Source of the DNA: Epiperipatus broadwayi
Taxonomy: Eukaryota > Onychophora > Udeonychophora > Euonychophora > Peripatidae
Assembly (NCBI GenBank): GCA_028023455.1
Contig: JAQFVV010000031.1
Span: 9,352,093 to 9,416,092 of the forward strand
Length of the DNA: 64,000 bases
Direction of reading: 5' to 3'
Below, one piece after another: positions 33,856-47,262 of this stretch (position 1 is the stretch's first letter; each line of letters starts with the position of its first letter). A model generated the notes under the pieces. That model was not told the origin of the DNA and ran no database searches. It saw only the letters and a program-made list of their open reading frames with translations. Made by a program: the position numbers and the translations under genes.

Positions 33856-36402
33856 TTATACCACCCTCTGTTTGAGAGTAAAATGCATCATTTCTGACCA
33901 TTTTATCTCTGACAACTTTAATTTTTAATTCTAAATATTTATTAATTTTCTAAGTTTGCTTTTTAATGTCTTTTACTTTACATACTAAGGGAAATCTTCA
34001 ATTATGTTTTACTTCCTTCTATGCTGAATACATTGCTTACAATGATCTAAATCCTGGATAACAATGATGAGGACAAACTAATTTTGTGGCACAGGGATCT
34101 TTGGAAATGAGCCAGATGCAGATTCGCTGACTTATACCAACTTACACTATGAAAAACAAAGCTTCAGATGCTGATTTTCTTGACCAGACATTGACTAAGA
34201 AAAGGTCACTGTGAATGGCAGGAATTATCAACTTTCCATTTTCGATTTACGCTTTGGAAATGAGGTATGAGATATGGGGATTCTCCCCTGGAAAAGTGAC
34301 TTATGACTTACTCTGGTTGTCCCCAGTGTGCATTTTAAAAGAATGTTCCCTGATAAGTCCATTACGGGTGCTAAATTTTATCCAGATGACAGCTTTCACT
34401 TATCCTTATCTGAAACTTATTTCAATACTAATTCCCTTTACTTTCAAATCCTTATACATTCTTAATACAACTTAGATTGACTCTATATTTTTATTTATGA
34501 ACATTACAATATCATTTTTAAATCATATGACCAATATCTTAAACATTTATTTATATTAATCTAATCTTACAATATTATTTCAAACCATTATGAACATTTT
34601 AAATATTAGTTTTATGATACTATTTTAAATCATTATTTTAACTTCTTTATTTAATGTGTGTGTATTCGGAAACCTATTTTATTTTATTTTGATCCTTTAT
34701 TATACAGATATTTTATTTATTTTATTTGACCTGACTTTAAATCATTTATTTACTTCCCTTTATTACCATGCATGTATTCAAAAACTATTTTTATTTTATT
34801 ATGCTACTTTATTTTCTACAGATATATTATATTTATTTGTTTAATTTGCTTCTCTTCTGCATATTTTCATTATTTTACTCATTTATTTAAACCTACAAAC
34901 TTTACTTTTAAATCATTAATTTTACCCATTTATTTAACTTGATTTTATTGATTTTTTTTTTAACTGTTTATTTACGAACATTTCTTCTTTCTTAATATGT
35001 GCGTGGAGCAAAAAAAATCTTTTGTTTTACGAAGCCTCTATTATTATTATTACTTTCAAACATTTTATTTATCATTATTCATTTATTTTTTAAATTTATT
35101 ATCTTAGTTTTAAACAGAAGTTTCAGATTTAAACTTCTCAGATTTATTTACGTTAGAATAATTATTTTACTCATAGTCCATTCCCGGTCCTTATTGTTTC
35201 CATCTACTTTAATATTCCGTCTACTTTGTCAGGCAGTTCCTTCTTTCTACATACTAGCTTTATAATATAAACTAACTTTCCTCTTTTGTTTATCCCTCTC
35301 TTATTATTTATTACTTTATCTCTTTCATGCTCCCTTCTATTTTCAACTTTGTAAATCAGAAAATCTTGATACCTAGCACAACTTTGTATTACTTCAAAAT
35401 TAGAATATTTTTTTCTACGCTTTCTTTTTGTTTTAAATCTCCATCTAAAAGGAATACAAATGTTTACATTAACCTTTGTTTATTTTCAAACTTGATTAAT
35501 TTTATTTCCAAACTACTATGCTTAGTGCTTTCTTCTACCTTGAATTTATCTCTTTTTTCTTTCTTGGTCTACATTTGTTTCTACGTTATCTGTTTCAGCA
35601 CTATCTGATTCTAATTTAATTTCTACCTCTTCTATGACCTCAACTTCCTTACTTTCTTTGACAAAATCTACTTCTACAATCTCTTGATTTTTCTCTACTT
35701 TTCCTGTTATCTCACATCTTATTTCTCTTATTTCCAATCTAAGTTCATTAATTTTTCCTTTGACTTCTATCAGGCTTTGTCTGAATTCCCAACACATTTC
35801 TTCTTCGAGTTTTAGCTGACCTTGTTTAAATTTCTGACACAATTTTTCTTTGAGGTCTTTCTGCCTTTTCTCAAATTTCTGACACAATTCTTTTTTGAAC
35901 TCTTGCATCATATTTATCATCATTTTTATCATCATCTGCATCAGATATCTCTTCTTTGTCTTTTTCTACTAACTGGGTACTTTTAAAATATATCAGTTTT
36001 TCTTTTGGCTCCATTTTCAAAAATTTCAATTTCTTTTTTCTTATTAACTAGCGCTTATGTTAAACAATTTAAGTACTACTATTTGTTTATTTTTCTTACT
36101 AAGGTGAAAACAAATGGCTAACTAAAGTCCCTAGTCTTTTTTTACCCATTAATTAATGCCTTAACTCCACCCAGAATATCTAACTGTCTTTAACTTAAAA
36201 GAATGATTTATTTTAACTGACATAAATAGTATAAATTTCTTTTCATTTAAAGAGAAAAAAGTTTTGGTCAATTCTTATTTAAAATTAAACCAGTTTAAAT
36301 ACGTAATTTAGCTTTTCTTTATGATTTTTATTTTTAAACAAGAAACAAAGTATTTAATTATTATTGTTTCTTAGGTTTGAAGCAACCATGTTGGGAGACA
36401 TT
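33856..36402 (-). mobile_element. Internal region of LTR-type element
   Basis: About 2.5 kb between the two long direct repeats. The only notable frame is the coiled-coil ORF at 35546-35941. No RT, RNase H, integrase or protease motif was found. No clear tRNA primer site beginning TGG directly follows either repeat. This would be a non-autonomous (LARD-like) element if the repeats are LTRs. Confidence 0.5.
35546..35941 (-). CDS. Coiled-coil ORF inside LTR-type element (possible gag-like remnant)
   Basis: The minus-strand frame encodes ~131 residues of heptad-rich, charged sequence. It begins with Met/Lys-rich MMIKMMINMMQEFKKEL. The ELCQKFEKRQKDLKEK unit is followed by a second copy, KLCQKFKQGQLKLEEE. 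Then comes GKINELRLEIREIRCEI and an acidic tail (EVEVIEEVEIKLESDSAETD). The near-duplicate CQKF units suggest internal repetition. A different-frame ATG near 36014 (MEPKEKLIYFKSTQ) followed by K/D/E-rich residues may be the original start, implying a frameshift. No zinc knuckle is seen. Gag-like is inferred from position and coiled-coil character only. Confidence 0.4.
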   Translation of the reverse strand: MQMMIKMMINMMQEFKKELCQKFEKRQKDLKEKLCQKFKQGQLKLEEEMCWEFRQSLIEVKGKINELRLEIREIRCEITGKVEKNQEIVEVDFVKESKEVEVIEEVEIKLESDSAETDNVETNVDQERKKR

Positions 36403-38107
36403 TGTACCAGGTTCGAATATGAGAATTTCGAAACACCAGCTTCTTAGGCAGAGAAAAACATACTTGGACAGTATGTATGTCCAAATGATAGCTATAAAAT
36501 ATATAACTAGCATTACATTTCAAGGACATAACTTCTTCTCGACTGTTGAATTCAACACCATGTTTAAAGTACTTTTTTGTTTTGTATACATGGGCATCAG
36601 CTATTCATCCAGAAGACAAATAACACACTTTAAACAATGGCCACTAATTCAATGCCTAAGTTACACCCATGACTAGCTCAGTCTATTTTTAATCAATAAC
36701 AAATTATAAATTCAATTAATAAATAGTGGTAAAAGAATTGATAAACGATTAGTAAAAAGAATTGGTAAAAAGAATTGATAAAAAGAATTGATAAAAAGAA
36801 TTGACCGACAAAATAAAGCTTTAAGTTTAAAGACAATTTATTTTAATTCACATTTATTAAACTAATTTTAAATATTTTATAATCTTATTTACTAATATTA
36901 CACACACACATTCATAATTTACACTTGATTAACCTAATTTTAAATATATTGTTCAACTAGTATAACACACACACATTTATAATTTACACACTATAATATC
37001 ACATAATAAAGCATTAATAGTATTTGAAATTTAAAACACACAAATTAATAGTTCATTTTTATGTGCTATAGAGTTCATATCATTGACTCTTGGAGGAGGA
37101 TTCACATGAATGCAGTGGTTACTTTATAAATGAGTATAAGAAAATGTTTTACCTAAGATTTTGAATGTGGAACCAACTTGCTGTTTGCTGCTTCTCATGA
37201 AGTATTTTCTAACCAGTTAGATTTGATGTTTTCTTGCGGAAATTTCACACTTAATTATTCCAAGGCATTCTTCTTTAAGACAATCAGATATTAAGCAGTT
37301 TCAAGTTGTTACAAAGACATCACTTTGATTGGATAGATTTGGCTATTTTCATCGGACGTAAGGCTGGAGAAAGTCATGTTTTTCCGAGGTTTTAACACTG
37401 CATTTTTGATTCTGGATGTATAACAATCTGTCTGATATAATTCTCTTAAATGCAACTTTAATATGACTGACTTGACTTAAACTGACTGACTGTCTGCTAA
37501 AAAATTATTTTTTTTATACATGAAGCATGTTGTTGAAATTCTTTTTATTAGTAGCTAATCTTTTGGAGATAAGCTTTTTAATCCTGTTGTCAAAATTCCT
37601 TTGATAATCCTTTAACAACGTGTTTAATTAGTAGCCATGCAAACATGTTGTTTTTAAATCTTTAATTAGTAGCCACTGCTGAGGTTTTTAATGATAATCT
37701 TCTGTATTCATTTATTTCATCTTAATATTTATTATGCATACATTATTTTACATTCACATGCACATATATAATTTGAGATCAATTCATTATTTAGTTTTTT
37801 AAAGATTACCTTTTTTTCTTTAACTCGAATGAAAAGAGATTTATATTTTTAGACTTTTGAACTATATTTCAACTAATAATAATAATATAACAAACTCTTT
37901 AAACTCAAAACTTTTAGTTTGACATTTCTAATTAATTAATTGCAACATTTAATTTAAAACTTTTTGACTTTTAAATCTTATTTTTATGAAAAACAAAGTG
38001 CAATAAAACTCTTAAACTTTTACCTGTTATTTCTCTTTTAATGAAAGATTTTTGTTTTACTAATTTTTTAGATAAAATTATTATGTACCAACTATGATCT
38101 TGGTACA
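36403..38107 (-). repeat. LTR-like direct repeat, right copy (1.7 kb)
   Basis: Begins TGTACCAGGTTCGAAT and ends GATCTTGGTACA next to (AT)n. It is about 75 bp longer than the left copy, partly through an extra cacaca-containing segment at 36868-36930. Many scattered substitutions separate the two copies, so the insertion is old. For a minus-strand element this is the 5' repeat. Confidence 0.7.
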
Positions 38108-39002
38108 ATATATATATATATAATTCTGAATATGGCTATTTACCATCTCCCTTCAGAAAATGGTTCTCTCTAGTTTCCCTTTCTAACTTGCCACATTTTA
38201 CTAATCTAACCTTTGTCTCTAGTTCTCCTTTTCATTAACTAGTGCTACTTGTTAGTACATCCCTGCTTACTGTCTTAAATATATATAACAATTTTACATG
38301 CAAATAATGATAATAAAAACAAAATTTTATATGATGTGCCTTCTTCTCTTTCTCCATTCAAACTGTTTTATTTCTAAAAAAAACATTATTGATTCATGAT
38401 TGTTTTTATTTTCTGTGCCAGATTTAATTACATATATGTAATTAATCTTGCCCTACTTATTTCATTGCTCACATTCAATCCAAATTTTAAATAGAATTTT
38501 AAAGTTTTAAATGGGTACTCCTTTTTAAAATCTTTCCCCTACTCCTGATGATGAATTTATATGAGCATGACTCTAAACCTGTTCAACTCATCCTCAGCAC
38601 CAGTCACCAGTGAACAAAACAAAAATACACATATGATATCATATCCTCAAAACATGGAGGTAGAATAATTTACTGAATTATACAGTACAATTTGGTATTT
38701 TCCTATATACATTATACTAGAAGCATGTTAAGCTACTGACATGTTTAAAATTAAACTACATAAATACAAATAAGAGTCTCATGCAAATAGTCTCAAACTT
38801 TTTTACATATATAACTCAGTTGATATGAATGTTTTAATGATGTTCCATTTGGGAGCAGCATAATCAGTAAAAAAAATCTACACCCATGTAAAATTATCCT
38901 GTGCCAACATCACAATTTGAGAAAAATAATCTGCTCAGGGTCATGTAATGAGTATCAAATCTAATGTTGTAGTGCCATAATCATTAAAAAAACATATGTA
39001 AA
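38108..39002. other. Intronic stretch without recognised content
   Basis: No gene, no obvious repeat; AT-rich with short (AT)n at its left edge. Confidence 0.4.
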
Positions 39003-39250
39003 GGTCAGATTTGTACATTCATGTAAAAAAATCTAAATTCAGGTAAAATATACCAAAGCTAATTGAAATGGGATGGTAATTACTTGAATCCGACTGAGCT
39101 TCAACTCATTCACCAGTCCTTCATGATTTAACACCTTATGAATGACATTTCTGAGGTTACACTTGGGTCTCAATTTCTTTAGTGAGCTACATTGAACAGG
39201 GAGAAACAAGTGACTTGAAAAGGGACTAACACTGTAACTTAAGTGTTAAA
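39003..39250 (+). repeat. Family B terminal region
   Basis: Begins ggtcagatttgtacattcatgt, passes ttgaatccgactgagcttc and a gaacagggagaaacaagtgact box, like 19690-19930 and the start of the insertion at 1261. Downstream sequence to ~39480 (ggaatcatattac ... taggtttattaaaac) may also be family B. Confidence 0.5.
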
Positions 39251-40827
39251 ATGAACTACTTAGCACACTAATTAACTTGAAACTAACTAAAAACTATAAT
39301 GCATATCATACATATATCATTAATTTGGATTGGAATCATATTACAAGCAAGGAAGATAGGAAACAAGTATTGTGTTTTAAATAGGTTTATTAAAACAATA
39401 AAAAAATCAAATGAAACAATGTAATTAATTATATAGAATTATGTGGGTGATTAGCTCTTGTGTATTACATAATGGGTGAGACTAAATTAACACAGTGATC
39501 TCATCTAAACATAAAAATTATGTATGCAGCTATGTTCATGTGGTTAGTAAAATATGTCTATAATAGTTAATATGCCAAACCTATTTACACTGGTTTGTCC
39601 ATGTTACAAGGAATAATCTAGCCAAGATGACTGCTATATACAGTGCTCAGATGGCTGCTACATATGTTACAGTTGAGCAAATAATTAAGTTCAAGTAAAA
39701 TTCAAATTCAGTCTAGTAACCAAAGATTCAGCTATCAGTCTAAGGTTGAGTGGTTCATTAATAAGAGGTGAAGAACTGGTTACCTTTAGATTCACATATA
39801 TATGGCACTGAACAAATATTAATGAACAGATTTTATGCTGATAGACAGATACAAACAAGCTACTCCAAACTGAGCAATTGCAATGTCATAATATTAGTAA
39901 GCTATTTACTTATGCACATAGACCAGAAATTGTCAACTTAAGGTATGCATATCACTGGTAGTACACTATGAACCTACATGTGATACATGAAAAATAAACT
40001 ATTTTTAAAAATATTTAAATAATTTATTCAAATAATGTAAAACTGTTATAAATATAAGAAATTAAAACTATGTATTCATTATATCAATTACTACTTTTGT
40101 CAACTCTAGTCATCAAAGACAAAAATGACCCAGATTTTTCCATTCTATGCAATCTAATTTATACTTTGTCACTTAGAACCTAATATTAAAAACTTAGTTT
40201 TACAAAGCAATCTCAAGATTTTCATTAAATTTAATTAAAAAGCTTTTATATAATAATTTTGATTATTTTTATGTAGGTTTTTTTATGTAATAACTTTGGA
40301 AACTCTGGTAATAATAATACATTTTGGTTACTAAAAACTAAAATATTGTTTATTTTCTTATCTATTTTTTTTTTATTTTGATGCTGGAAATTCTTATAAA
40401 CCTGGTGGATGGTGTATAGAATCTATACGGTTAACATGATCACCATTTCTTATGTTTGGTTATAATTGTTATTAAAACAGGCAAAACTCTCAATACAGTA
40501 GTGCCACTTAGTGCAAGCAAGAGTAATCAATGGAAGCCAGAAGGCCTGTGCATAAAATCCCTATCTAGTGCCTACTCATCTAATATTATCAGAAAGCAAA
40601 TATGAAAATAGATGGATGAGATAAGGGGGAAGTAATATGGAGAAAAAACTTATCTATAAAAAAATGTGGAATTGGAAGATAATTTAAAACAATTATCTTT
40701 CCAAGAACCATATATAAATAACATTTTGGAGATCTCACTTTGTTAACATCTATTTTTTATATAGACGAAAATTGAACCATGGACCAAGAACTTATACAAA
40801 AATGAATTTAGACAATGATTAATATAT
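39251..40827. other. Intronic AT-rich stretch
   Basis: No gene seen. The left part may be internal family B sequence. Confidence 0.35.
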
Positions 40828-42738
40828 TGTAATGGGCACACGTGTTGTTACATTATTCTAATAAATAAAATTAGAAATAAAAAATAAAAATAAAAAAGTT
40901 TGCAAATAAAAAATTTTTTTAAGAATTAAAAATTAAAAGTCATCTAAATTCGTGTATATTTATATATAAATACACACACACAAAATCGCACAGATGAAAA
41001 ACTATTAGAACTATCTAAAAAAAAAAGGGGGGGGGATATATATTTAAGAAAAAGTACTTAAAAGTAAATCAAAGTTAAAAAAGAGAAGAAAAAATTTAAA
41101 TATTGAAAGATAAGATTTAAGAATTACAAAATTTAATTATTTCCATGGTGTAAAAGGCTAAAATGGAAATCTCAAAATTTATAATTAGAGATCAGATAGG
41201 AGATAAAAACAATAAAAACAGAATAATTAATATAATCCCTCAGGAAACGGACCATAGTGAAAGAATCATCATCATCATGATGTCATGTTCAGTTAATCTG
41301 GAGTTTTGATATAAAAACAAAAATATTGGAAATAAAGTTCAGTTCTGGGAGAGTTGGAAAAGAAGGGATTGAAAAGACGCCCTTTCAATCCCTTAAGTTT
41401 TTCTAAAAGAAGAAATTAAGTATTGTTTTTCTATATTGTGGACACCCAGGTCCTGCAATAAAATTCTGCAAAGAGCTATACCAGCTAGAAAAAAGGACCT
41501 CTGGATGAATAGCAATAGAATGGCTAACAGCACACCATGGCTAACAGCACACCAGTCTCCCCAGGATCTCAGGGGAATTAAATCACAAGCAACTATAAAG
41601 TATGGATCTTTTCTCTTTTTCTAAACCATAAGAACTCTATATAACTCATGAACTTTAAATATAAAATTTTTTCCAGTATTTAAATAGAAATATGAATTAC
41701 TATCTGACCAAACTAAATCATTTATTAATAATTATTTTTATTATATGTATTTTTAAATCATTTCCATTATTTTTTTTTGAGTGTTTATTATGATTTTTTT
41801 TATTAAGCTAAAACTTTTAAATTATGTTAAATTTTAGTTGGGTGTGGATAGCCACACAGATTTGTAAAGTTATGTTAGTTTAAGGGAGGGTTAATCACAG
41901 GTTATTTGTTTCACAGTTAAATTGGGTTAATGGATTGGATGTATTGGTGTAATTTGTAAATGTAGTATGAAGATCTGCTATATGCAGGATCACATTATAT
42001 GCTGTACTTGGGCAATATAATCCCATTTCCTATTGACCATCAGAAGCAGATGGTATTCCCTGCTCCTTGAATCACCCTTTTAGCCTATGGAATGGGATGG
42101 TAAATCAGCAAAAAGGACTGCAATTCCTTCCTATGGAGTTTTTTTATTTTTTTTCATTGTTCTTCTCACCAGACTGACATAGCATTCCTGTACTGGACGA
42201 GGGACATTTCTTCTAGATAACCACACTGTTCAGATGTACATTTCCTGGCAGTATGGTATTATGCTGTTGTATACATTTTGCATTGAATACATCGAAGTAT
42301 CAAATAGATTGGCATTAATTTGACTGTGAACTTTTGGCCTAGGGTTAAATAAGGGATGTAGAATATTTTATTTTTTGAGTGCAATCTATGTGGTCTACCC
42401 ATACTCGACAGTCTAATAAAATATTAATTAATACAACTGTATGAACTTCTAAAATAAAAAGTTAAGATGTAAATTAAATCAAATTCTAAAGTAAACATTA
42501 TACTAAAATCAATAATTCTGAATTTTTTATATGTGTAAAATATTTTTTTTTGTGTAATATATATATAATCTCTGCTGCTCCATGAACTATTGAATCAGGC
42601 ATTATGATCGTATTTATTTAAATTCTGGATTTACTGTAAGTGCCTGCCAACCTATATAAATTTTCAGGTTCAACTGGTTTGACATCACTCTGGTGGCAGA
42701 ATTACAATGTAAGAGTAGCTTTGTCCCTGATGGTTATA
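40828..42738 (+). mobile_element. Family A element, copy A4 (diverged)
   Basis: Starts TGTAATGGGCACACGTG in an (AT) context, ends gatggttata followed by atat; ATAT flanks both sides. It carries the cgcacagatgaaaa box, the aatcatcatcatcatga box, the ggttaaataagggatgtag box and the 3' caggttcaactgg box. It groups with the minus-strand copy A3. The frame at 41436-41624 is incidental. Confidence 0.75.
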
Positions 42739-42889
42739 ATATAAATAAGATAGTTTACACTGTAGATTTAAAGGCTGAATTAAAATTGGCTCCATGTACA
42801 ATATTTTTAAGGTAGTCAATAAAACTCAATGTATAACCATCTTATAAAAGATCAAAGTCATTGTTAATCTATAGTATTACATTTTTTAA

Positions 42890-43065
42890 AAAAAATCAGA
42901 TATATTAATCGTTAACTGAGTATTAAGTTTTATGTCTGAACTAGAGGCAATGTTTAGTTTAGTAAATGATTAATGATAATCATAACTGTATTTATTTGAA
43001 GTCAATGGTGTCAAAGTTGTGGGAAGAATGAATTTGACACTTGTAAATCAAAATATAAAAATTTA
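42890..43065 (+). repeat. Diverged relative of the retrozyme-like middle region
   Basis: atattaatcgttaactgag, atgtctgaactagaggcaa, agtttagtaaatgatt and gaatttgacacttgtaaatc follow the same order as 23080-23235. No hammerhead core is seen on either side. Confidence 0.45.
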
Positions 43066-44639
43066 TTGGATAAAATGTTAGATAATAAAATAAAACTGGG
43101 ATCATTCCATGGATCATATATAAATGATATGCAATGTCTTGCAGTGCCCATCTTTATTTGTTGCCCATGAAACTTGAATTTTGAGAATGAATTTTGTTGG
43201 GGATAAATGCTAAAAGAAACTATTCATTGCAGATGGAAATAACGCTTAATTGACCTTTATATAAATTAATTTGTATTTAACATAATATAAAAATTATCCA
43301 AGTATATAATTTCAACATAGTTTTAAATAAATATTTGTATAACTTTATTAAAAATAGACAATAATTACAATCAAAGAATACAGACCTTTTACATCAATTA
43401 TTTATTACTTTATCATTTATTATATTTGAAAAAAAAAAAAAAAAACTGCTTATTTTCGGTTTTTCATAGAAAATAATATAATGGCATTCTATTCAGCTTT
43501 TATATTTTCAGCGAATTACTTACTAATGGTTCGCTAAAAATTCTTAAAAAGTTTTATAATTTTGTATAATACTTTTTTTTCGAAAATAATAAAAGGAGGT
43601 AGGTATTTTTAACAAAGTATTTGACAGTTATTATATTATTAAAAAATCATTTCTCAAATAATTTTTGTACTTATATCAACGAAATGTAATTCACATATAG
43701 ATATAAGAATGTATGTGTATTTTTAGGGAAACAGAATTTTTATTTAAACCGTGAGTTTTTGATAAAAAGATATCGCTTTATAATTATTATTCCAATATTA
43801 ACTTTAAAACAATAGAGATAATGAGAAACCCATTTTATTACATCTAACTTGGAAATAAGTGCCTGTTATAAATCTAAGAAAAGTAAAACTGCTAATGAAA
43901 GAAATCAGATGAACATTTGGCCAAAATAAGAGATTCATGTTTGAGCAAAATCTCCCTGCTGAGTAGAAAGAAATTAAAAAATCAAATTAATGAAAAAAAT
44001 TAACTTTAGTAAACTTAGAAATCTTTTTCACAACTGGTCCGGAAGCTTTCTTGATTATCTAGAGATATTAGAAATTTATATATATGGAGTAGTTTAATAT
44101 TTGATATTAATTTTACTTTTGCGTTAAGCATTGGAATATTTAAACTATATATTGTACAATTTTAATTGGAAACAAAAATAAAGCATAATAAAATCCTATA
44201 GTTTTTCAATCATTCATTTTCAGATAAAGTTTCGAGTATTACCTTTGGTAGTGAACGGTATGGTTAATTTGTATTAAAGTTTTAAATAAAAATGAAAAAA
44301 AAATCATATTGTTTAAATTCAGTGCACTACCTGTAGTTTTTTTTCCCCTCGTAAAGATTTCAAATATATTAGTTTAGACATTAAAAAGAAAAAAAAATAC
44401 TAGATTCTATTAAGTAATCAGATGGAAGTAAGAAAATAAGATTAAGGATAAATGTTAAAAAGACTAAAGTAATGTTTAACGGATTTTCTCAAATAAAGAA
44501 ATTAAAAAATAATGGATGAAATTAATTATAGAATTAAACTTGGTTAAAATGCTTTTGGTAGAAATATAATATTAAACACTAATATGCCTATATGTTTGAA
44601 AAGGAAGATTTTTTAAATAAATGTGTTGTACCAGTTTTT
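43066..44639. other. Intronic AT-rich stretch
   Basis: No gene, RNA or assignable repeat. Confidence 0.4.
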
Positions 44640-45015
44640 ATTGATCTGAGACACTTATTAGAAAAGCATTACATAGACTTCATACCACTGAAGGAAATAT
44701 GGAAAGATGCATATTAGGAGAAACAAAAATAGATCAAAACATGGGTGAGAAAATAAACAGATGTTACTGACATTGAAAAAATTAAGACACTAAAGTGGAG
44801 TTGGGGTGGGTATATTTCTAGAAGAGATGATATTAGACAGTTAAAATCTTAAATTGGATTCCAAAAATTGTAAAAGACTAAAAAAAACCTCGTGTAAGAT
44901 GGATAGATTAAATAAGGTGTGTTTAGGTGATATGGAGAAGAGGCTAGAGATAAGAGAAGATGAATTTAACTTAAAAGGGATTTTTATGAGTTAATAATTG
45001 TTGAAAATAATGATG
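44640..45015 (+). pseudogene. LINE C-terminal tail (RTE/CR1-type) relic
   Basis: Across frameshifts the text reads like the C-terminal end of LINE polymerases: a GRCILGE-like start, DIEKIKTLKWSWGGYISRRDD, a VLNWIPKNCKR-like segment and KPRVRWIDEIRCV. It ends in a GATGATGATGA run, the usual RTE-like 3' microsatellite. Several stops and shifts; 5' truncated. Confidence 0.65.
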
Positions 45016-45117
45016 ATGATGAATAAACATTGTATCCAACCTAGTCCTTTAAATTGGCCTAAGCCAAAATAATTTTCCAAATATTATACATTTATTTATG
45101 CTAATCATAATTCATGC

Positions 45118-45205
45118 ATAGTTCAGTAAAGTGGTATAATGCCAAAATTTGGAGTGTAAACTTCCCGGATTGATTCCATTTCTAGCAGTTTGAGCATTTG
45201 GACTT
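45118..45205 (+). repeat. Possible SINE head
   Basis: ttcagtaaagtggtataatgcc resembles an A box and cggattgattccattt a decayed B box. Not a functional tRNA. Confidence 0.3.
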
Positions 45206-46200
45206 CTAGAGACTCTTGAGAAACAAAGCCATTCAATTATTGCTTTTATTTAGTAACCAACATTTTAAGAATCATGGGTACTTGTGAGTTTTCAAGTAAA
45301 CCAAGATAGCAGCCCATATTTTTAATAAATCTGCAGTTTGAGGGAGGAGGGGTGTTTACAAAAAAAATTTCTTTCAAGGAAATGTGTTGAATAATTAGAT
45401 TTTATTTATTATTATTGTTATTTTTAAAAGAAGAAATTATTGTGGAAAAATTAATTACAATATTTGCAATTTACTTTTTTTTTTGGGGGGGGGGGGTTAA
45501 CTTATCACTAGAAAAATGAAAAAAAAACATATAAGTACAATATTTGCCCTTTATTCATGTTAGTAGCATGTAATAATATTGTGACCATTAACCCAGGCAT
45601 ACCTTTGGAAATAGTACAATGTAGCATGTTCTGAGACAGAATGATCCCAAATTTATATTATTATGACAATTTGCCAAAACACCTACTGACAATAACAAAC
45701 ACACTGGAAAGCATGACAATGTTAAGAGTGTTTCATCAGTTCCCCCATTATAAAATAAGTACAAAAACATAAAAATTAAAATGAAGCTTCTTAATAAAAT
45801 TTATTGGACTTTATTCCTTTTTTTTTAATTTAATAATTGATTTATTAATTTTGTTTTAATTTACATCTTTGGTAGATTATAGGAGATTCTCAAAACTGCA
45901 CATTTATTAAAAATATGGGGTACTCATCTTGGTTAAAATTCACAAGTACCACATCATGTATGGTCTTTTTTTGTAGAGAATATCATACTAATCTCAATAA
46001 GAATTATTTATAATATTTGAGAAATTTTAAAGTTTTGCATCTGTGCGAATATATATACATTTAATAACTCTTTAATTTTTTAGCTTTTAGTTTTAATTTA
46101 TGAACTTAAGTTTTTATTTTAATCTTAAATTAATATAATGGCATATTATATACCATTACAATATATATATATACACACACACACATAAATATATATATAT
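45206..46200. other. Intronic stretch with homopolymer runs
   Basis: Contains a T-then-G run at 45474-45496 and AT/CA repeats at 46160-46200. The minus frame at 45588-45770 shows no domain. Confidence 0.4.
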
Positions 46201-46453
46201 AACGAAACTTAAATATATTCCAAACAACAGTAAACAATTTATAATACAATATAAATAAAAACTCAATAAAAATTCATAAAGAAATATTTTCGATTATATT
46301 CATAATCATTTTCAACTCAACTTTCAAAATGGAATCATTTGAAAGTTGAGTTGAAATGATTATGAATATAATCGAAAATATTTCTTTATGAGTTTTTATT
46401 TATATTGTATTATAAATTGTTTACCGTTGTTTGGAATATATTTAAGTTTCGTT
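46201..46453. repeat. 253-bp foldback element
   Basis: Arms 46201-46328 and 46338-46453 are near-perfect reverse complements around a 9-bp loop. Tips read aacgaaacttaaatata / tatatttaagtttcgtt. The left arm carries one 12-bp insertion near 46265. MITE-like, flanked by AT repeats. Confidence 0.85.
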
Positions 46454-46946
46454 ATGGTATTATTGATATTAGCGGACATTTATTTTGTTTTATATATATA
46501 TAATATTTTTAATGAGTTCATATAGATGTAAATTATTTAATAAATGGGAACTCTATTATGTAAATGAAGTTAAAAATCCACAGCCAAAATGTAATGAAAT
46601 GATTCAACCAATCAACCCATTTCTGCTGGCTGAAGAAAAACAATAGTAAACCTGTCCAAGCTACTACTGATTAAAAGATGACCAAAAAGATCTCTTTTCA
46701 CCCATCATTAATGTTATGCTTGTGAAATAAAAAAAACTCCAATAAAAAGAACTATTGTAAGTTAATGAGAAAACATGTTTAGCTTCAGAAATTGTCAGTT
46801 AATATTAATTAATTAATTTCTTGTCAACATCAAAAAATTTAAGGTTCTCTCTGTTTACATGGACATTGTTCTCCTCATTTCTACTTTTTATTATAACAAT
46901 CCGTGGAAATATTCGATTCAATATATGGAATGAGTGAGTGAGTGTT

Positions 46947-46952
<6 letters not shown>

Positions 46953-47010
<58 letters not shown>
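46953..47010. repeat. (AT)n microsatellite, 58 bp
   Basis: Uninterrupted AT dinucleotides preceded by a short gagtgagtgagtg run. Confidence 0.95.
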
Positions 47011-47012
<2 letters not shown>

Positions 47013-47035
47013 TAGGACAAACAAGTCTGAATATG

Positions 47036-47262
47036 ATACTGAGATAATTTATAAGCAAATTCTACAAAGAATCTTTTTTTTTTCAATAAACATTTACATA
47101 ACACCCATCTTTTATTAGATCAATATCAATCAATTTTGTTAGATAAAACATGATCAGGTAAAGCAGATTGGCACTGATATATCAAAAGATGGGCATTACT
47201 TATGGGTTTATTTTAAACAATTCTTTGTAGATTTTGCTTGTAAATTAAATCAATAATGTATA
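47036..47262. repeat. Diverged foldback element
   Basis: Left aatttataagcaaattctacaaagaat and cccatcttttattaga are mirrored on the right by tcaaaagatgggcat and ttctttgtagattttgctt. Arms of about 90 bp with moderate divergence; central ~40 bp unpaired. Confidence 0.65.
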
